In this document: positions 9,760-19,122 of the stretch, piece after piece
Layout of the letters: the number at the start of each line of letters is the position of its first letter
Position numbering within the stretch: position 1 is the first letter of the stretch
DNA from: Alistipes communis
Lineage (GTDB): Bacteria; Bacteroidota; Bacteroidia; Bacteroidales; Rikenellaceae
NCBI RefSeq assembly: GCF_006542665.1
Contig: NZ_AP019735.1
Span: 248,001-312,000, forward strand
Length of the DNA stretch: 64,000 nt
Direction: 5' to 3'
Program-made: the position numbers and the translations under genes
The notes under the pieces: model-generated
Databases searched by the model: none
Told to the model about the DNA's origin: nothing
What the model saw: only the letters and a program-made list of their open reading frames with translations

Positions 9760-11370
9760 ATGCAACGACTACTCGCGTTTTTCTTCGCGGCCGCGCTTCT
9801 GTGGACACCCGCATGGAGCCAGTCGGCCCCCGACGCCCTGGTGCCGGATCTCTCGCAGTACATTCTCACCCCGCCCGCGCCGCCTACTCCCCGCATCAAC
9901 GGGGCGAAGGTCTTCGGGGCCCGTCCTGGCTCGGAGTTTCTCTTCGCCATACCGGCATCCGGAGACAGACCCATGACATTCGCCGCCGAAGGTCTGCCCA
10001 AAGGCCTCTCCCTCGATCCCTCGACCGGCTTCATCACGGGCCGCGTCAAGAAGCCGGGCACCTACCTCGTCAAACTCACCGCACGCAACGCACTCGGGGA
10101 AGCCACCCGCGAACTTCGCATCGTCATCGGCGAGCGGATCGCCCTCACGCCGCCCATGGGCTGGAACTCGTGGAACTGCTGGGCGCGCGACGTCACGCAG
10201 GAGCAAGTCCTCTCCTCGGCTCGTGCGATGGTCGAGTCGGGGCTCGTGAACCACGGCTGGACGTACATCAACATCGACGACGGCTGGCAGGGCCGGCGCG
10301 GCGGCCGCTACAACGCCATCCAGACCAACGACAAGTTCCCCGACATGAAGGAGCTCTCGGAGCAGGTACACGCCATGGGACTTAAACTCGGCATCTACTC
10401 CTCGCCCTGGATCGGAACCTACGCCGCGCACATCGGATCGTACTCCGACAACCCCGACGGCGAGAACCAGTGGATCAAGGACGGCAACCACAACGAGAAT
10501 TTCCGCTACGAGAAACCCGGCGGCAACTACTGGCAGGACCGCAAGGAGATGTACCGCCACGGCGCCTACTCCTTCGTCGAGGCCGACGCACGCCAGTGGG
10601 CCGACTGGCAGATCGACTACCTCAAATACGATTGGAATCCCAACGATCTCTACCACGTAAAGGAGATGCACGACGCGCTTCGCGCAACGGATCGCGACAT
10701 CGTATACAGCATCTCCAACTCGGCACCCTATGCCGACGCTCCGCTATGGGTGGAGTATACCGACTGCTGGCGCACCACGGGCGATATTCGCGACACGTGG
10801 AAAAGCATCTCATCCATCGGCTTCGAACAGCAGCGCTGGGCGCCCTTCTGCGGCCCCGGACACTGGCCCGACGCCGACATGCTCGTCGTGGGACTCGTCG
10901 GATGGGGCCCCAAGCTCCACTATACGAAGCTCACGGCCGACGAACAGTATACGCACATGTCGCTCTGGGCCATGCTCGCTTCGCCGCTGCTCATCGGCTG
11001 CGATTTGGCGCGGCTCGATCCTTTCACGAAATCGCTGCTTACCAACGACGAGGTGATCGCCGTCAACCAGGATCCGCTGGGCGTGCACGCCGCGGCGATC
11101 TGGGAAAAGGAGGGACGGGTGATTTACGTCAAGCACCTCGAAGACGGTGCGATGGCCGTAGGGTTGTTCAACAAAACCCGCGAACCCGCGAAGATCGGTT
11201 TCACGCTCAAACAACTCGGCATCAGGGGTACGCAGGTCGTGCGCGACCTGTGGAGACAGAAAGACCTCACGACCACCGACAAGGGCTTCGAGACACAAGT
11301 CCCGCCCCACGGGGTGGTGCTGGTCAAGATCGCACCCGGAAATCCGACACGAAACGACCTGAAAAAATAG
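9760..11370 (+). CDS. alpha-galactosidase, glycoside hydrolase family 27, with N-terminal Ig-like domain
   Basis: A 536-residue exported enzyme that should release terminal alpha-galactose, probably in the periplasm. A signal peptide (about 1-20, ending AWSQS) is followed by a putative Ig (He_PIG-like) domain (about 45-125, with GLPKGLSLDPSTGFITGRV). The GH27 barrel begins at TPPMGWNSWNCW. The likely nucleophile is Asp291 in LKYDW and the likely acid/base is Asp342 in CWRTTGDIRD; HWPDADMLVVG and the final SPLLIGCDL also fit the family. The C-terminal beta domain ends near residue 525. It is the only glycosidase in the locus. GH27 also contains beta-L-arabinopyranosidases, so substrate is likely but not proven. 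Confidence 0.93.
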   Translation: MQRLLAFFFAAALLWTPAWSQSAPDALVPDLSQYILTPPAPPTPRINGAKVFGARPGSEFLFAIPASGDRPMTFAAEGLPKGLSLDPSTGFITGRVKKPGTYLVKLTARNALGEATRELRIVIGERIALTPPMGWNSWNCWARDVTQEQVLSSARAMVESGLVNHGWTYINIDDGWQGRRGGRYNAIQTNDKFPDMKELSEQVHAMGLKLGIYSSPWIGTYAAHIGSYSDNPDGENQWIKDGNHNENFRYEKPGGNYWQDRKEMYRHGAYSFVEADARQWADWQIDYLKYDWNPNDLYHVKEMHDALRATDRDIVYSISNSAPYADAPLWVEYTDCWRTTGDIRDTWKSISSIGFEQQRWAPFCGPGHWPDADMLVVGLVGWGPKLHYTKLTADEQYTHMSLWAMLASPLLIGCDLARLDPFTKSLLTNDEVIAVNQDPLGVHAAAIWEKEGRVIYVKHLEDGAMAVGLFNKTREPAKIGFTLKQLGIRGTQVVRDLWRQKDLTTTDKGFETQVPPHGVVLVKIAPGNPTRNDLKK

Positions 11371-11383
11371 AACGCAGCTTTCT

Positions 11384-11429
11384 GCAAACGAAAAAGGATA
11401 CGACGCACGTCGTATCCTTTTTCGTTTGC
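11384..11429. terminator. bidirectional terminator between the GH27 gene and yidC
   Basis: A perfect inverted repeat with 22-nt arms around a 2-nt centre (arms begin GCAAACGAAAAAGG), giving A-rich and T-rich flanks on both strands. It sits between two convergent genes and should stop transcription from both. Confidence 0.93.
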
Positions 11430-11455
11430 GGTCTCCCGAACGGGAAGCGTTCCGC

Positions 11456-13402
11456 CTACTTGCGCTTCGTGCCTTTCTTTCCGGAACGGCTCTGCGCCTC
11501 CTGCTGGCGCATCAGCTCTTCGTAGCGCAACTGGAACTTCGACTTCTTCTTGTTCTTCGCCTTGTTGGCGTTGGCCTCCATGACGGCGTGAATCTTCCCG
11601 TCGTCCACCATGCGGCGGATCAGGAAGGTCTGGGCGATGGTCAGCAGGTTGAACAGCAGGTAGTAGTAGCACAGACCGCTCGAATAGTCGTTGAACCAGC
11701 AGAGCATGAAGACCGGCATCATGTAGACCATCATGAACTTCATGCCCGCCATCTGCGGCTGTGCGGAAGCCGTCTGCTGATAGCTCATATAGGAGAACCC
11801 GAAGGTCGAGAGCGCCATGAGCAGCGCGAACAGACTCACGTGGTCGCCGTAGAAGGGGATCGAGAAGGGCAGATTCAGGATGCTGTCGTACGACGACAGG
11901 TCGTGCGCCCACCAGAGCGACTGTCCCCGCAACTCGATCGACGAGGGGAAGAAACGGAACATGGCGATCAGGATCGGGAGCTGGATCAGCATCGGGATGC
12001 ACCCTCCCAGCGGATTGATGCCCGCCTTCTTGTAGAGGGCCATCATCTCCTGCTGCTTCTTCATCGCGTCGTCCTGCTTGGGATACTTGGCATTCAGGGC
12101 GTCGATCTCGGGTTTGATGATGCGCATCTTGGCCTGCGAGATATAGCTCTTGTAAGTCAGCGGCGAAACGATGATCTTGATGAGGATCGCCAGGATGAGG
12201 ATGATCCAGCCGAAGCTCGGAATATACTGCCGCAGGAAATCGAAGACGGGGATCACCAGCCAGCGGCTCACCCACCCGATAATGCCCCAGCCCATGGGGA
12301 TCAGTCGGTCGAGCAGCAGCGATTGGCCCTGCGCGTCGTCGATCTTCTTCAACACGGCATACTTGTTGGGACCGAAGTAGAACGAGAAGTCGTACTGTTC
12401 GGTCTGGGCCGTATAGGGTACGGCCATCGTGGCCGAAAAAGCCTTGATAAGCCCCGAATCGGGCGATGCGGTATCGTACGCCACGTCGGCGTAGAGGAAG
12501 TCGTCGCGGGCGATGAGCACCGACGAGAAGAACTGCTGCTTGAAGGCGATCCACTCCACCGACGAAGAGATCTTCTCCTCCTTGGCCCCCTCGCTCATCG
12601 ACAGGTCGTCGATCGACCCTTCGCCCGGAACGCGGTAGGCGACCGTCGTGTACATGTTCTCGTTCTTGAAACCGCGCTCGTTCCGGTAGGAGGTGTTGCT
12701 CCACGCGATGCCGATGCTGCTCTGGTTGGCCATGTAGGGGGCCATCCCGACCAGACGCACCGTGTAGTCGACCAGATAGTCGCGCGAGGGCGTCGCCTCG
12801 TCGTAGACCACGTAGCGGTATTCCAACGCCGCGCCCTCGGCGACGGGCAGCCGCATACGGACGATCTGCGCCGTGTCGGTACGGACGACCGGATCGGCCG
12901 TGAAGGTATATTCCGACGTATTGACCTTCACGTTGTTCAGGCCGTTTTTGATGAAAAACGACAGATCGAACTTCGCGCTTTCGGGGACGAACATCTCGAT
13001 CGGTTCGTTGCGTTCGCCCTGACGGCCGTAACGGGTATAGTCTTTGAGCGTCACGGAGCGCACGATGCCTCCTCCGGTCGAAAAGCGCACCTTCATCACG
13101 TCGTTCTCTACGACGATCTCCTGCGGCGCAGCGTTCTTGGCCGCGGCGAGGAAATCACCCAGCACGGCCACTTCGCGTGCCAGACGAGTCGAATCGGGCG
13201 TCGCCGCACCGAGCGACTCCACGACCGACGCTGCGGCCACGGCCGACGAATCGGGGACGACGGGCTGCGTCAATTCGGGATGGGCCGCCTGATAAGCGGC
13301 CAGCTCCTCCTGATATTTCTGTTGCTGCCGGGAACTGTAAATCGTGAAACCGAAAAACAGAATCCCGATAAGTACGATGCCTATGATTGATTTTTTATCC
13401 AT
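11456..13402 (-). CDS. yidC: YidC/Oxa1 membrane protein insertase
   Basis: A 648-residue inner-membrane insertase that integrates proteins into the membrane alone or with SecYEG. The N-terminal transmembrane helix (IIGIVLIGILFFGFTIY) is followed by a large periplasmic beta domain (about 80-350). The conserved C-terminal core has five helices: WGIIGWVSRWLVIPVFDFL, IILILAILIKIIVSPLTYKSY, GGCIPMLIQLPILIAMF and two further helices near the end. The basic tail (SGKKGTKRK) is typical for ribosome contact. It lies 24 bp downstream of pyrG, so the two are probably co-transcribed. Length and layout match Bacteroidetes YidC. Confidence 0.97.
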   Translation of the reverse strand: MDKKSIIGIVLIGILFFGFTIYSSRQQQKYQEELAAYQAAHPELTQPVVPDSSAVAAASVVESLGAATPDSTRLAREVAVLGDFLAAAKNAAPQEIVVENDVMKVRFSTGGGIVRSVTLKDYTRYGRQGERNEPIEMFVPESAKFDLSFFIKNGLNNVKVNTSEYTFTADPVVRTDTAQIVRMRLPVAEGAALEYRYVVYDEATPSRDYLVDYTVRLVGMAPYMANQSSIGIAWSNTSYRNERGFKNENMYTTVAYRVPGEGSIDDLSMSEGAKEEKISSSVEWIAFKQQFFSSVLIARDDFLYADVAYDTASPDSGLIKAFSATMAVPYTAQTEQYDFSFYFGPNKYAVLKKIDDAQGQSLLLDRLIPMGWGIIGWVSRWLVIPVFDFLRQYIPSFGWIILILAILIKIIVSPLTYKSYISQAKMRIIKPEIDALNAKYPKQDDAMKKQQEMMALYKKAGINPLGGCIPMLIQLPILIAMFRFFPSSIELRGQSLWWAHDLSSYDSILNLPFSIPFYGDHVSLFALLMALSTFGFSYMSYQQTASAQPQMAGMKFMMVYMMPVFMLCWFNDYSSGLCYYYLLFNLLTIAQTFLIRRMVDDGKIHAVMEANANKAKNKKKSKFQLRYEELMRQQEAQSRSGKKGTKRK

Positions 13403-13426
13403 TCGAAATTTCTCGACGCGAGGGGA

Positions 13427-15046
13427 TTAGTTACCACTGTATTTCAACGCCGCAGCCACGAAGGCCACGAACAGGGGATGCGGACGCTGCACCGTACTCT
13501 TGTACTCGGGATGATACTGCGTGCCGACGAACCACGGATGACCGGTCAGCTCGACCACCTCGACCAGCCCCGTTTCGGGATTGACGCCTGCGGGGATCAT
13601 GCCGTGCGACTCGAAATCGCCCAGATAATCGTTGTTGAACTCGTAACGGTGGCGGTGCCGCTCGACGATGTCGGTCGCACCGTAAGCGGCGGCGGCTTTC
13701 GAATCGGGCCGCAACTGGCAGGGATAACCGCCCAGACGCATCGTGCCGCCCTTGGCCGTCACACCCTTCTGCTCCTCCATCAGGTCGATGACCGGATGTT
13801 TGGTCGAAGGCTCCATTTCGGTCGAATTGGCATCCTTCATCTTCAATACGTTGCGCGCGAACTCGATCACGGCGCACTGCATACCCAGACAGATGCCCAT
13901 GAACGGCACGCCGTGCTCGCGGGCATACTTCACGGCCGCGATCTTCCCCTCGATGCCGCGGTTGCCGAAGCCCGGCGCCACGAGGATGCCGGCCATCCGG
14001 CCCAGTATCTCGTCGACGTTCGCATCGTCGATCTTCTCCGAATTGACGTAACGCAGCTTGACCTTGCAGTCGTTCATCGCGCCGGCATGGATGAAGGCTT
14101 CGCTGATCGACTTGTAGGCATCGGGCAGTTCGGTATATTTTCCCACCAGCGCGATCTCGATCTTGTGGTGCGGATTCTTGACCTTCTCCACGAAAGCCTT
14201 CCACTGCTCCATATCGGGTTCGCAGTCGGCCGGAAGGTCGAGTTTCGAGAGCACCACCTCGTCCAGATGCTGATCGTGCATACGCAACGGCACCTCGTAG
14301 ATCGTAGGCACGTCGATCGATTCCATCACGGCGTTGGCGTCGACGTTGCAGAAGAGCGCCACCTTGCGGCGAAGCCCCTGCGACAACGCCCGTTCGGTGC
14401 GGAGCACCAGGATGTCGGGTTGCAGACCGTTTTCCATCAATGCCTTGACCGAATGTTGCGTAGGCTTGGTCTTCAACTCGCCCGAAGCGGCCATGTAGGG
14501 GATCAGCGTCAGGTGCACGAGCGCCGTATCGCGGTAGCCGAGCGCATAGCGCAGCTGGCGCACCGACTCGATGAAGGGCAGCGACTCGATGTCGCCCACC
14601 GTGCCGCCCAGTTCGGTGATGATGATGTCGTAGACCTTCTGCTGCGCCAACAGTTGAATGCGCCGCTTGATCTCGTCGGTGATATGGGGAATGACCTGCA
14701 CGGTCTTGCCCAGGTAATCGCCGCGGCGCTCCTTTTCGATGACGCTTTTATAGATTTTGCCCGTGGTGACGTTGTTGGCCTTCGAGGTTGTGATCGACGT
14801 AAAGCGCTCGTAGTGCCCCAGATCGAGATCGGTCTCCGTACCGTCTTCGGTAACGTAGCACTCGCCGTGCTCGTAGGGGTTGAGCGTCCCGGGATCGATG
14901 TTGATGTAAGGGTCGAGCTTCTGGATGGTCACCGTATAGCCGCGCGCCTGCAACAGGCGGGCGATCGATGCCGAGATGATGCCTTTGCCCAGCGAAGAAG
15001 CCACGCCGCCGGTAACAAAGATGTACTTCGGTTTTTTGAGTTTCAT
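13427..15046 (-). CDS. pyrG: CTP synthase
   Basis: A 539-residue enzyme converting UTP to CTP with glutamine as nitrogen donor. The N-terminal amidoligase domain begins KYIFVTGGVASSLGKGI and contains DPYINIDPGTLNPYEHGE, followed by ELGGTVGDIES. The C-terminal class I glutamine amidotransferase carries the nucleophile Cys in GICLGMQCA and a late HPEYKS for the His-Glu pair. Length equals the usual 535-545. yidC follows after 24 bp, and the DUF349 gene is 102 bp upstream. Assignment is certain. Confidence 0.98.
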   Translation of the reverse strand: MKLKKPKYIFVTGGVASSLGKGIISASIARLLQARGYTVTIQKLDPYINIDPGTLNPYEHGECYVTEDGTETDLDLGHYERFTSITTSKANNVTTGKIYKSVIEKERRGDYLGKTVQVIPHITDEIKRRIQLLAQQKVYDIIITELGGTVGDIESLPFIESVRQLRYALGYRDTALVHLTLIPYMAASGELKTKPTQHSVKALMENGLQPDILVLRTERALSQGLRRKVALFCNVDANAVMESIDVPTIYEVPLRMHDQHLDEVVLSKLDLPADCEPDMEQWKAFVEKVKNPHHKIEIALVGKYTELPDAYKSISEAFIHAGAMNDCKVKLRYVNSEKIDDANVDEILGRMAGILVAPGFGNRGIEGKIAAVKYAREHGVPFMGICLGMQCAVIEFARNVLKMKDANSTEMEPSTKHPVIDLMEEQKGVTAKGGTMRLGGYPCQLRPDSKAAAAYGATDIVERHRHRYEFNNDYLGDFESHGMIPAGVNPETGLVEVVELTGHPWFVGTQYHPEYKSTVQRPHPLFVAFVAAALKYSGN

Positions 15047-15148
15047 ATCCTCTTTTGAACGTATATGGTCTGAAAAGTTTTTCGTTAATAACCCGTCCGC
15101 GGCCGCACCCTCGCAGGCACGGTCGGTCCCGCCGGCCGCAACGGCGGC

Positions 15149-17287
15149 CTATGCCTCGCGATCCTCCGACTCCCGGGCCGCTTCGCGGTCGATGAGCTTC
15201 ACCTTCTCGATCGTGTCGGCCATTTCGCGCTTGGCGCGCTCGATCTTCTCGCGCACGTCGGCGATCAGCGCCTCGGCGCCTTTCGAATGGGCGAAGAAAC
15301 CGATGTTGTTCTCCAACAGGGCGATATCGGACTCCAACTGCTTCACCCGATTGTAAAGACGGTCGCGTTCGGTGCGGATCCGGCGGTCGCCCGACGCCTT
15401 GAAGGCCGAGACCTTCTCGCGGAACCGCGACATCGAACGGTCGCGCTCCGAACCGCGCAGCACCGAGAAGAGCGTATCGACGCACTCCTTGTAGCGCTTC
15501 TGTATCTCGTCCTTACGCTTGATGGGCACGAAACCGATCTCGCTCCAACGGCGCTGGAACTCCTTGATCATCTCGAAACCGCCCTCCTTGACGTCGGCTG
15601 CGGCCATTTCGTCCAGAAGCGCCTGCTTGCGGACGAGGTTCTGCTCGTACTGGCCGTCCACGTCCGAGAAGTGCGCCGCCTTGCGCTCGAAGAACTTGTC
15701 GCACGCGGCACGAAAACGCTTCCACACCTGATCGGAGTAACGGCGCGACACGGCGCCGATCTCCTTCCAGCGAGCCTGCAAGGCGATCAGTTCATCGGTC
15801 GTCTTCTTCCACTCCTCGCTCATCTGCAACGCTTCGGCCGCTTCGCACAGCTCGTTCTTCAATTGAAGGTTGTGCTCCATTTCGGTCTTCACGTCGGCAT
15901 AGAAGCGGCGCTTGGCCTCGAAAAACCGGTCGCACGCCGTACGGAACCGCTCGTAGATGCGGGTATTGTCCTTCTTCGGCGCGAAGCCGATCGTCTTCCA
16001 CACCTTCTGTATCTCCAACAGACGGTCGCTGGCCCGGTTCCACTCCTTGCGCGTGGTGTAGAGCTGCTGGGCAAGCTCTTCGGTCTGCTCGCAGAGCCCC
16101 GCTTTCAGTTCGAGATTTTTCGTCTGCTCGGCCTTGATGTTCTCGAAGAAGGCCTGATGCTGCTTGTTTATACGGCTCGAAGCCTCCTTGAAACGCTCCC
16201 AAAGCGTCTCCTTGAACTCATTGGCGACGGGGCCCGTCTCACGCCACTCGTCGTGGAGTTTCTGCAATTTGTGAAATGCCTCCACGATCGACGGTTCCAG
16301 AACCAGCGCCTCGGCCGCTTCGCACAGCGCGAGCTTCTGCTCGTAGTTCTTTTTCAGATCGAGGTCGCGCAACTCCTTGTTGATCTTGATGAAGTTGTAG
16401 AAATTCTCGACATGCAGGTTGTAGGTCTCCCACAGATCCTTGACGTTCTGCTGGGGAACCAGCCCCGTCTCCTTCCAGCGCTGCTGCAATTCGCGGAACT
16501 TGGTGAACGTATGGTTGAGCGTCTCGTCCGAGTTGACCAGTTCCTTCAACTCCTCGATGATCTGCAACTTGATTTTCAGGTTGGCTTCCTTCTCGGCGTC
16601 GAGCGACGCGATGAACTCGTCGCGGCGGCGGCGGTACTCCTTGAACAGGTCTTTGAGCCGAAGCTCCTGAGCATCGGCAGCAGGCACGAACTCCGCTTCG
16701 TCGCCGCCGGCTTCGACAAAAGCCCTGCGCTGCGCCTCGACCTCGGCGCGGTGCGCCTTGTAGAAGGCTATCTTGACGGCTTCCACCACCCGGCGCAACG
16801 ACTGTACCGGCTCCTCGTCGAGCATCTTGGCGAACAGGGAGACCATCTCCTCCTCGCTCCGGCCGTCGAAAAGCGCATCCGACGCTCCGGCCGCACCTTC
16901 GTCCACCGCTTCACCGTCTGCCGGCTCCTCCTCGTCGAGCCCCGCGCTCCGCGCGGCCAATGCAGCCTCCTCGTCCGCGAAATCGACCCCTTCGGCCGGT
17001 GCGGCGACCGCTTCCCCGGCAGACGCTACGGCCGGAACAGCCGTCTCCGGCTCTTCCACCGGTGCGGCCCCGACAGGCTCCTCCGCAGGAGCGGCAGCCT
17101 CCACGGGCGGCTCGGCGGCAGTCTCCCCGACGGCGGCCGCCACGGGTTCCCCCGCGGGATCTTCGGCCGGTACGGCGACGGTTACAAGCTCCGCTGCGGG
17201 AGCCTCGGAAGCGGACGTTTTCTGCACATCTTCAGCATTGCTGACTTGTTCCTCCGGAACAGAGGGGTTGGTGATTTTAGTAGCCAT
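15149..17287 (-). CDS. DUF349 repeat protein with acidic Ala-rich N-terminus
   Basis: A 712-residue predicted cytoplasmic protein. The first ~130 residues are low-complexity and rich in Ala, Glu, Val and Pro with no fixed fold. The rest holds at least five DUF349 units, each a helical block with the pattern W-K-x-G-x-x-P followed by a W/Y-x-x-F segment, for example QRWKETGLVPQQNVKDLWE, DEWRETGPVANEF, KVWKTIGFAPKKDNTRIYE, ARWKEIGAVSRRYSDQVWK and RRWSEIGFVPIKRKDEI. DUF349 proteins are common in Bacteroidetes; their function is unsettled. It has its own promoter (17340-17371) and is divergent from the response regulator. Confidence 0.9.
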   Translation of the reverse strand: MATKITNPSVPEEQVSNAEDVQKTSASEAPAAELVTVAVPAEDPAGEPVAAAVGETAAEPPVEAAAPAEEPVGAAPVEEPETAVPAVASAGEAVAAPAEGVDFADEEAALAARSAGLDEEEPADGEAVDEGAAGASDALFDGRSEEEMVSLFAKMLDEEPVQSLRRVVEAVKIAFYKAHRAEVEAQRRAFVEAGGDEAEFVPAADAQELRLKDLFKEYRRRRDEFIASLDAEKEANLKIKLQIIEELKELVNSDETLNHTFTKFRELQQRWKETGLVPQQNVKDLWETYNLHVENFYNFIKINKELRDLDLKKNYEQKLALCEAAEALVLEPSIVEAFHKLQKLHDEWRETGPVANEFKETLWERFKEASSRINKQHQAFFENIKAEQTKNLELKAGLCEQTEELAQQLYTTRKEWNRASDRLLEIQKVWKTIGFAPKKDNTRIYERFRTACDRFFEAKRRFYADVKTEMEHNLQLKNELCEAAEALQMSEEWKKTTDELIALQARWKEIGAVSRRYSDQVWKRFRAACDKFFERKAAHFSDVDGQYEQNLVRKQALLDEMAAADVKEGGFEMIKEFQRRWSEIGFVPIKRKDEIQKRYKECVDTLFSVLRGSERDRSMSRFREKVSAFKASGDRRIRTERDRLYNRVKQLESDIALLENNIGFFAHSKGAEALIADVREKIERAKREMADTIEKVKLIDREAARESEDREA

Positions 17288-17339
17288 CTTACGCTAAGTT
17301 TTGATTAACCATGGTATATACTCGCGCATATACATCTGG

Positions 17340-17371
17340 CAAAGATACCATTTTCAGAAGATTTTCACAAT
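17340..17371 (-). promoter_or_regulatory. promoter of the DUF349 gene
   Basis: On the minus strand TATCTTTG (17347-17340) is a perfect -7 box. ATTG (17371-17368) lies 20 nt upstream as a near-consensus -33 element. Transcription would begin about 50 nt before the ATG. Confidence 0.75.
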
Positions 17372-17498
17372 TTTTTTCGGGATTTTAACTATCTTAGCGG
17401 GAAATTAACGGCCGTTTTCGTCGAGCGAAGACAGCGACCGCCTGAGGGCCGAGCCGGACGCGGGAAACGAAGAGGCACATTCACACCAGCTACCGATT

Positions 17499-18167
17499 AT
17501 GAGTCACCGCATTCTTTTGGTCGACGACGAAGACGACATCCTCGAATTCGTCCGCTACAACCTCCAACGCGAAGGTTACGAAGTATTCACCGCCCGCGAC
17601 GGCGCCGAAGGGGTCGCCCGCGCACTCGAAGTGCATCCGCATCTGATCCTGCTCGACCGGATGATGCCCCGCATGGACGGGCTCGAAACCTGCCGCCGCC
17701 TGCGCGAGCACGACGAACTGAAAGACACGATGATCGTCTTCCTCACGGCGCTGGGCGAAGACGAGCACCAGCTCACGGGATTCGCCGCCGGAGCCGACGA
17801 CTACATCAGCAAACCGATCAAGATGCACATCCTGGTCAGCCGTCTGAAAGCGATCCTCAAACGCATCGGCGCCGGCGATGCGGCACCCCGCGATACGGGC
17901 GGCGTCACGATCGATCCGGCCCGTTACATCGTCAAACGCAACGGGGAGGAGATCTCCCTGCCGCGCAAGGAGTTCGCGCTGCTGACGCTGCTGATGTCCG
18001 ATCCGGGACGGCTCTTCTCGCGCGAGGAGATCTACTCCCGCGTATGGGGCGAGGACGTAGTGGTCGGCGACCGCACGATCGACGTCCACATTCGCAAACT
18101 GCGGCAGAAGATCGGCGACGAACACATTATCACCGTCAAGGGCGTGGGTTACAAGTACGAGAAATAA
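17499..18167 (+). CDS. OmpR/PhoB-family response regulator (RprY-like)
   Basis: A 222-residue two-component response regulator. The receiver domain (1-120) has the acidic pocket VDDED (Asp9, Asp10), phosphoacceptor Asp53 in LILLDRMMP, and the conserved Lys in YISKPI. The C-terminal winged helix (about 130-222) shows LPRKEFALLTLLMSDPGRLFSREEI and VDVHIRKLRQKIG-like sequence ending GVGYKYEK. No histidine kinase is next to it, so it is an orphan by position. It resembles the RprY/PhoP type of Bacteroidales, but the specific name cannot be fixed from this window. A weak TATCTTAG at 17390-17397 may be its -7 box. Confidence 0.93.
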   Translation: MSHRILLVDDEDDILEFVRYNLQREGYEVFTARDGAEGVARALEVHPHLILLDRMMPRMDGLETCRRLREHDELKDTMIVFLTALGEDEHQLTGFAAGADDYISKPIKMHILVSRLKAILKRIGAGDAAPRDTGGVTIDPARYIVKRNGEEISLPRKEFALLTLLMSDPGRLFSREEIYSRVWGEDVVVGDRTIDVHIRKLRQKIGDEHIITVKGVGYKYEK

Positions 18168-18312
18168 CGCAGACAATGGCTGCGCAAAGCGCCCATCGCT
18201 CCGCCTTGCGAAAAATCGGGAAAGGAGAACGGGCGGCGGATGCACCGTCGAAAACGCGGGATTCTTCCCGAAGAATCGATCGGGAAGTTCTCCCCTTTCT
18301 CAGTTTTTCTTG

Positions 18313-18350
18313 TGCTTTTGGCTTGATCCAAAAGCACCAAAAGATCAAGC
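18313..18350. repeat. two interlocking inverted repeats
   Basis: Arms TGCTTTTGG (18313-18321) and CCAAAAGCA (18328-18336) pair. Arms GCTTGATC (18321-18328) and GATCAAGC (18343-18350) also pair perfectly. Because the second left arm lies in the loop of the first hairpin, the two are either mutually exclusive or form a pseudoknot. A short T run precedes it. Confidence 0.8.
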
Positions 18351-19075
18351 ACCGCGAAAAGTAGCGGAAGCAGTGCGATCGGGCGGGCCGAGGGCCTGCC
18401 ATGTACGGACGCAACCGAATAATCATCGTTGCGCGAAGCGCACAACATCCTCCGCATTGCACCGGAGGCGGGAACAGATCGAACGGCGGTTCGAGCGCCC
18501 GGAGCGGGTGTGCGCAAACGGCGTAGATCTTGCGTGCCCGCTCAGGGAGAACCGCCGTCCGATCCCGACGGAGGTGCCCTGCGGACACTTTTGGCGCCGC
18601 CTTTTAGTGACAAAAGGTGGTAAAGATTTTCTTGCAGGAAATTCCCGAAGAGAAGGTCGGGATATTTCCGACGCTTTCACAGCCATATTTTGTTAAAAAA
18701 TATGCGTTTTCGGCCGTGGCCGAAGAGCGGCAGCCCGCAGCCGCCCGATGCGGAGGGCTGCATCGGCCCGTCTGCGGCCTCCGGCACATCCTCCGCCGGC
18801 CGCGGACTGACAAACGGCGGGAGGAGCATATATTCCCGATAATCTGTACACGATCCTCGCACCGCCCTCCAAGGCGTCCTTCCCAAGACGACAGAAAGTG
18901 TCATTCCGGGCAAGGGGAACGACGCGCGGAAATCATCGACCGGAACGCCGCAGTACCCGCGCCGTGCAACCCCGTTCCCCAGCGTCCTGCCTGCAACGAC
19001 TTTCCGTTTCGGACGAATTGCTGTCCGAAGCATCGCTTTTTGACGAAAAATCATTCGCTTCTCGGAAACTTTCAC

Positions 19076-19083
19076 TATTTTTG
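19076..19083 (+). promoter_or_regulatory. candidate -7 box of ackA
   Basis: TATTTTTG matches TAnnTTTG and lies 39 bp before the ackA ATG, in AT-rich DNA that contrasts with the GC-rich sequence upstream. No clear -33 TTTG is seen at the right distance. Confidence 0.55.
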
Positions 19084-19122
19084 ACAAAAATCCGACAATC
19101 AGTAATTAAACGAACAATAGAC

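Larger units (their letters stand above)
18168..19122. other. 955-nt gene-free region with multiple inverted repeats
   Basis: No frame here has recognisable protein features. It holds TTCCCG/CGGGAA and TCCCGA/TCGGGA hairpins near 18265 and 18640, interlocking inverted repeats at 18313-18350, a CCTTTT/AAAAGG hairpin near 18600, and an AT-rich palindrome CATATTTT/AAAATATG near 18683-18703. The last 100 nt become AT-rich and carry the ackA -7 box. It looks like intergenic repeat material, possibly with a structured RNA, but no known RNA family was recognised. Confidence 0.6.

Noticed and set aside
11426..13390. 654-codon open frame opposite yidC
   Set aside because: Antisense shadow of yidC and it runs through the terminator at 11384-11429; composition is unlike real proteins here.
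18898..19122. N-terminal extension of ackA
   Set aside because: The added 75 residues have no similarity to acetate kinase and cross the -7 box at 19076-19083; the family begins at MVILVLNCGSSS.
17499..19122. Histidine kinase partner for the response regulator
   Set aside because: No kinase motifs appear on either strand in the neighbouring sequence; the regulator appears to be an orphan.
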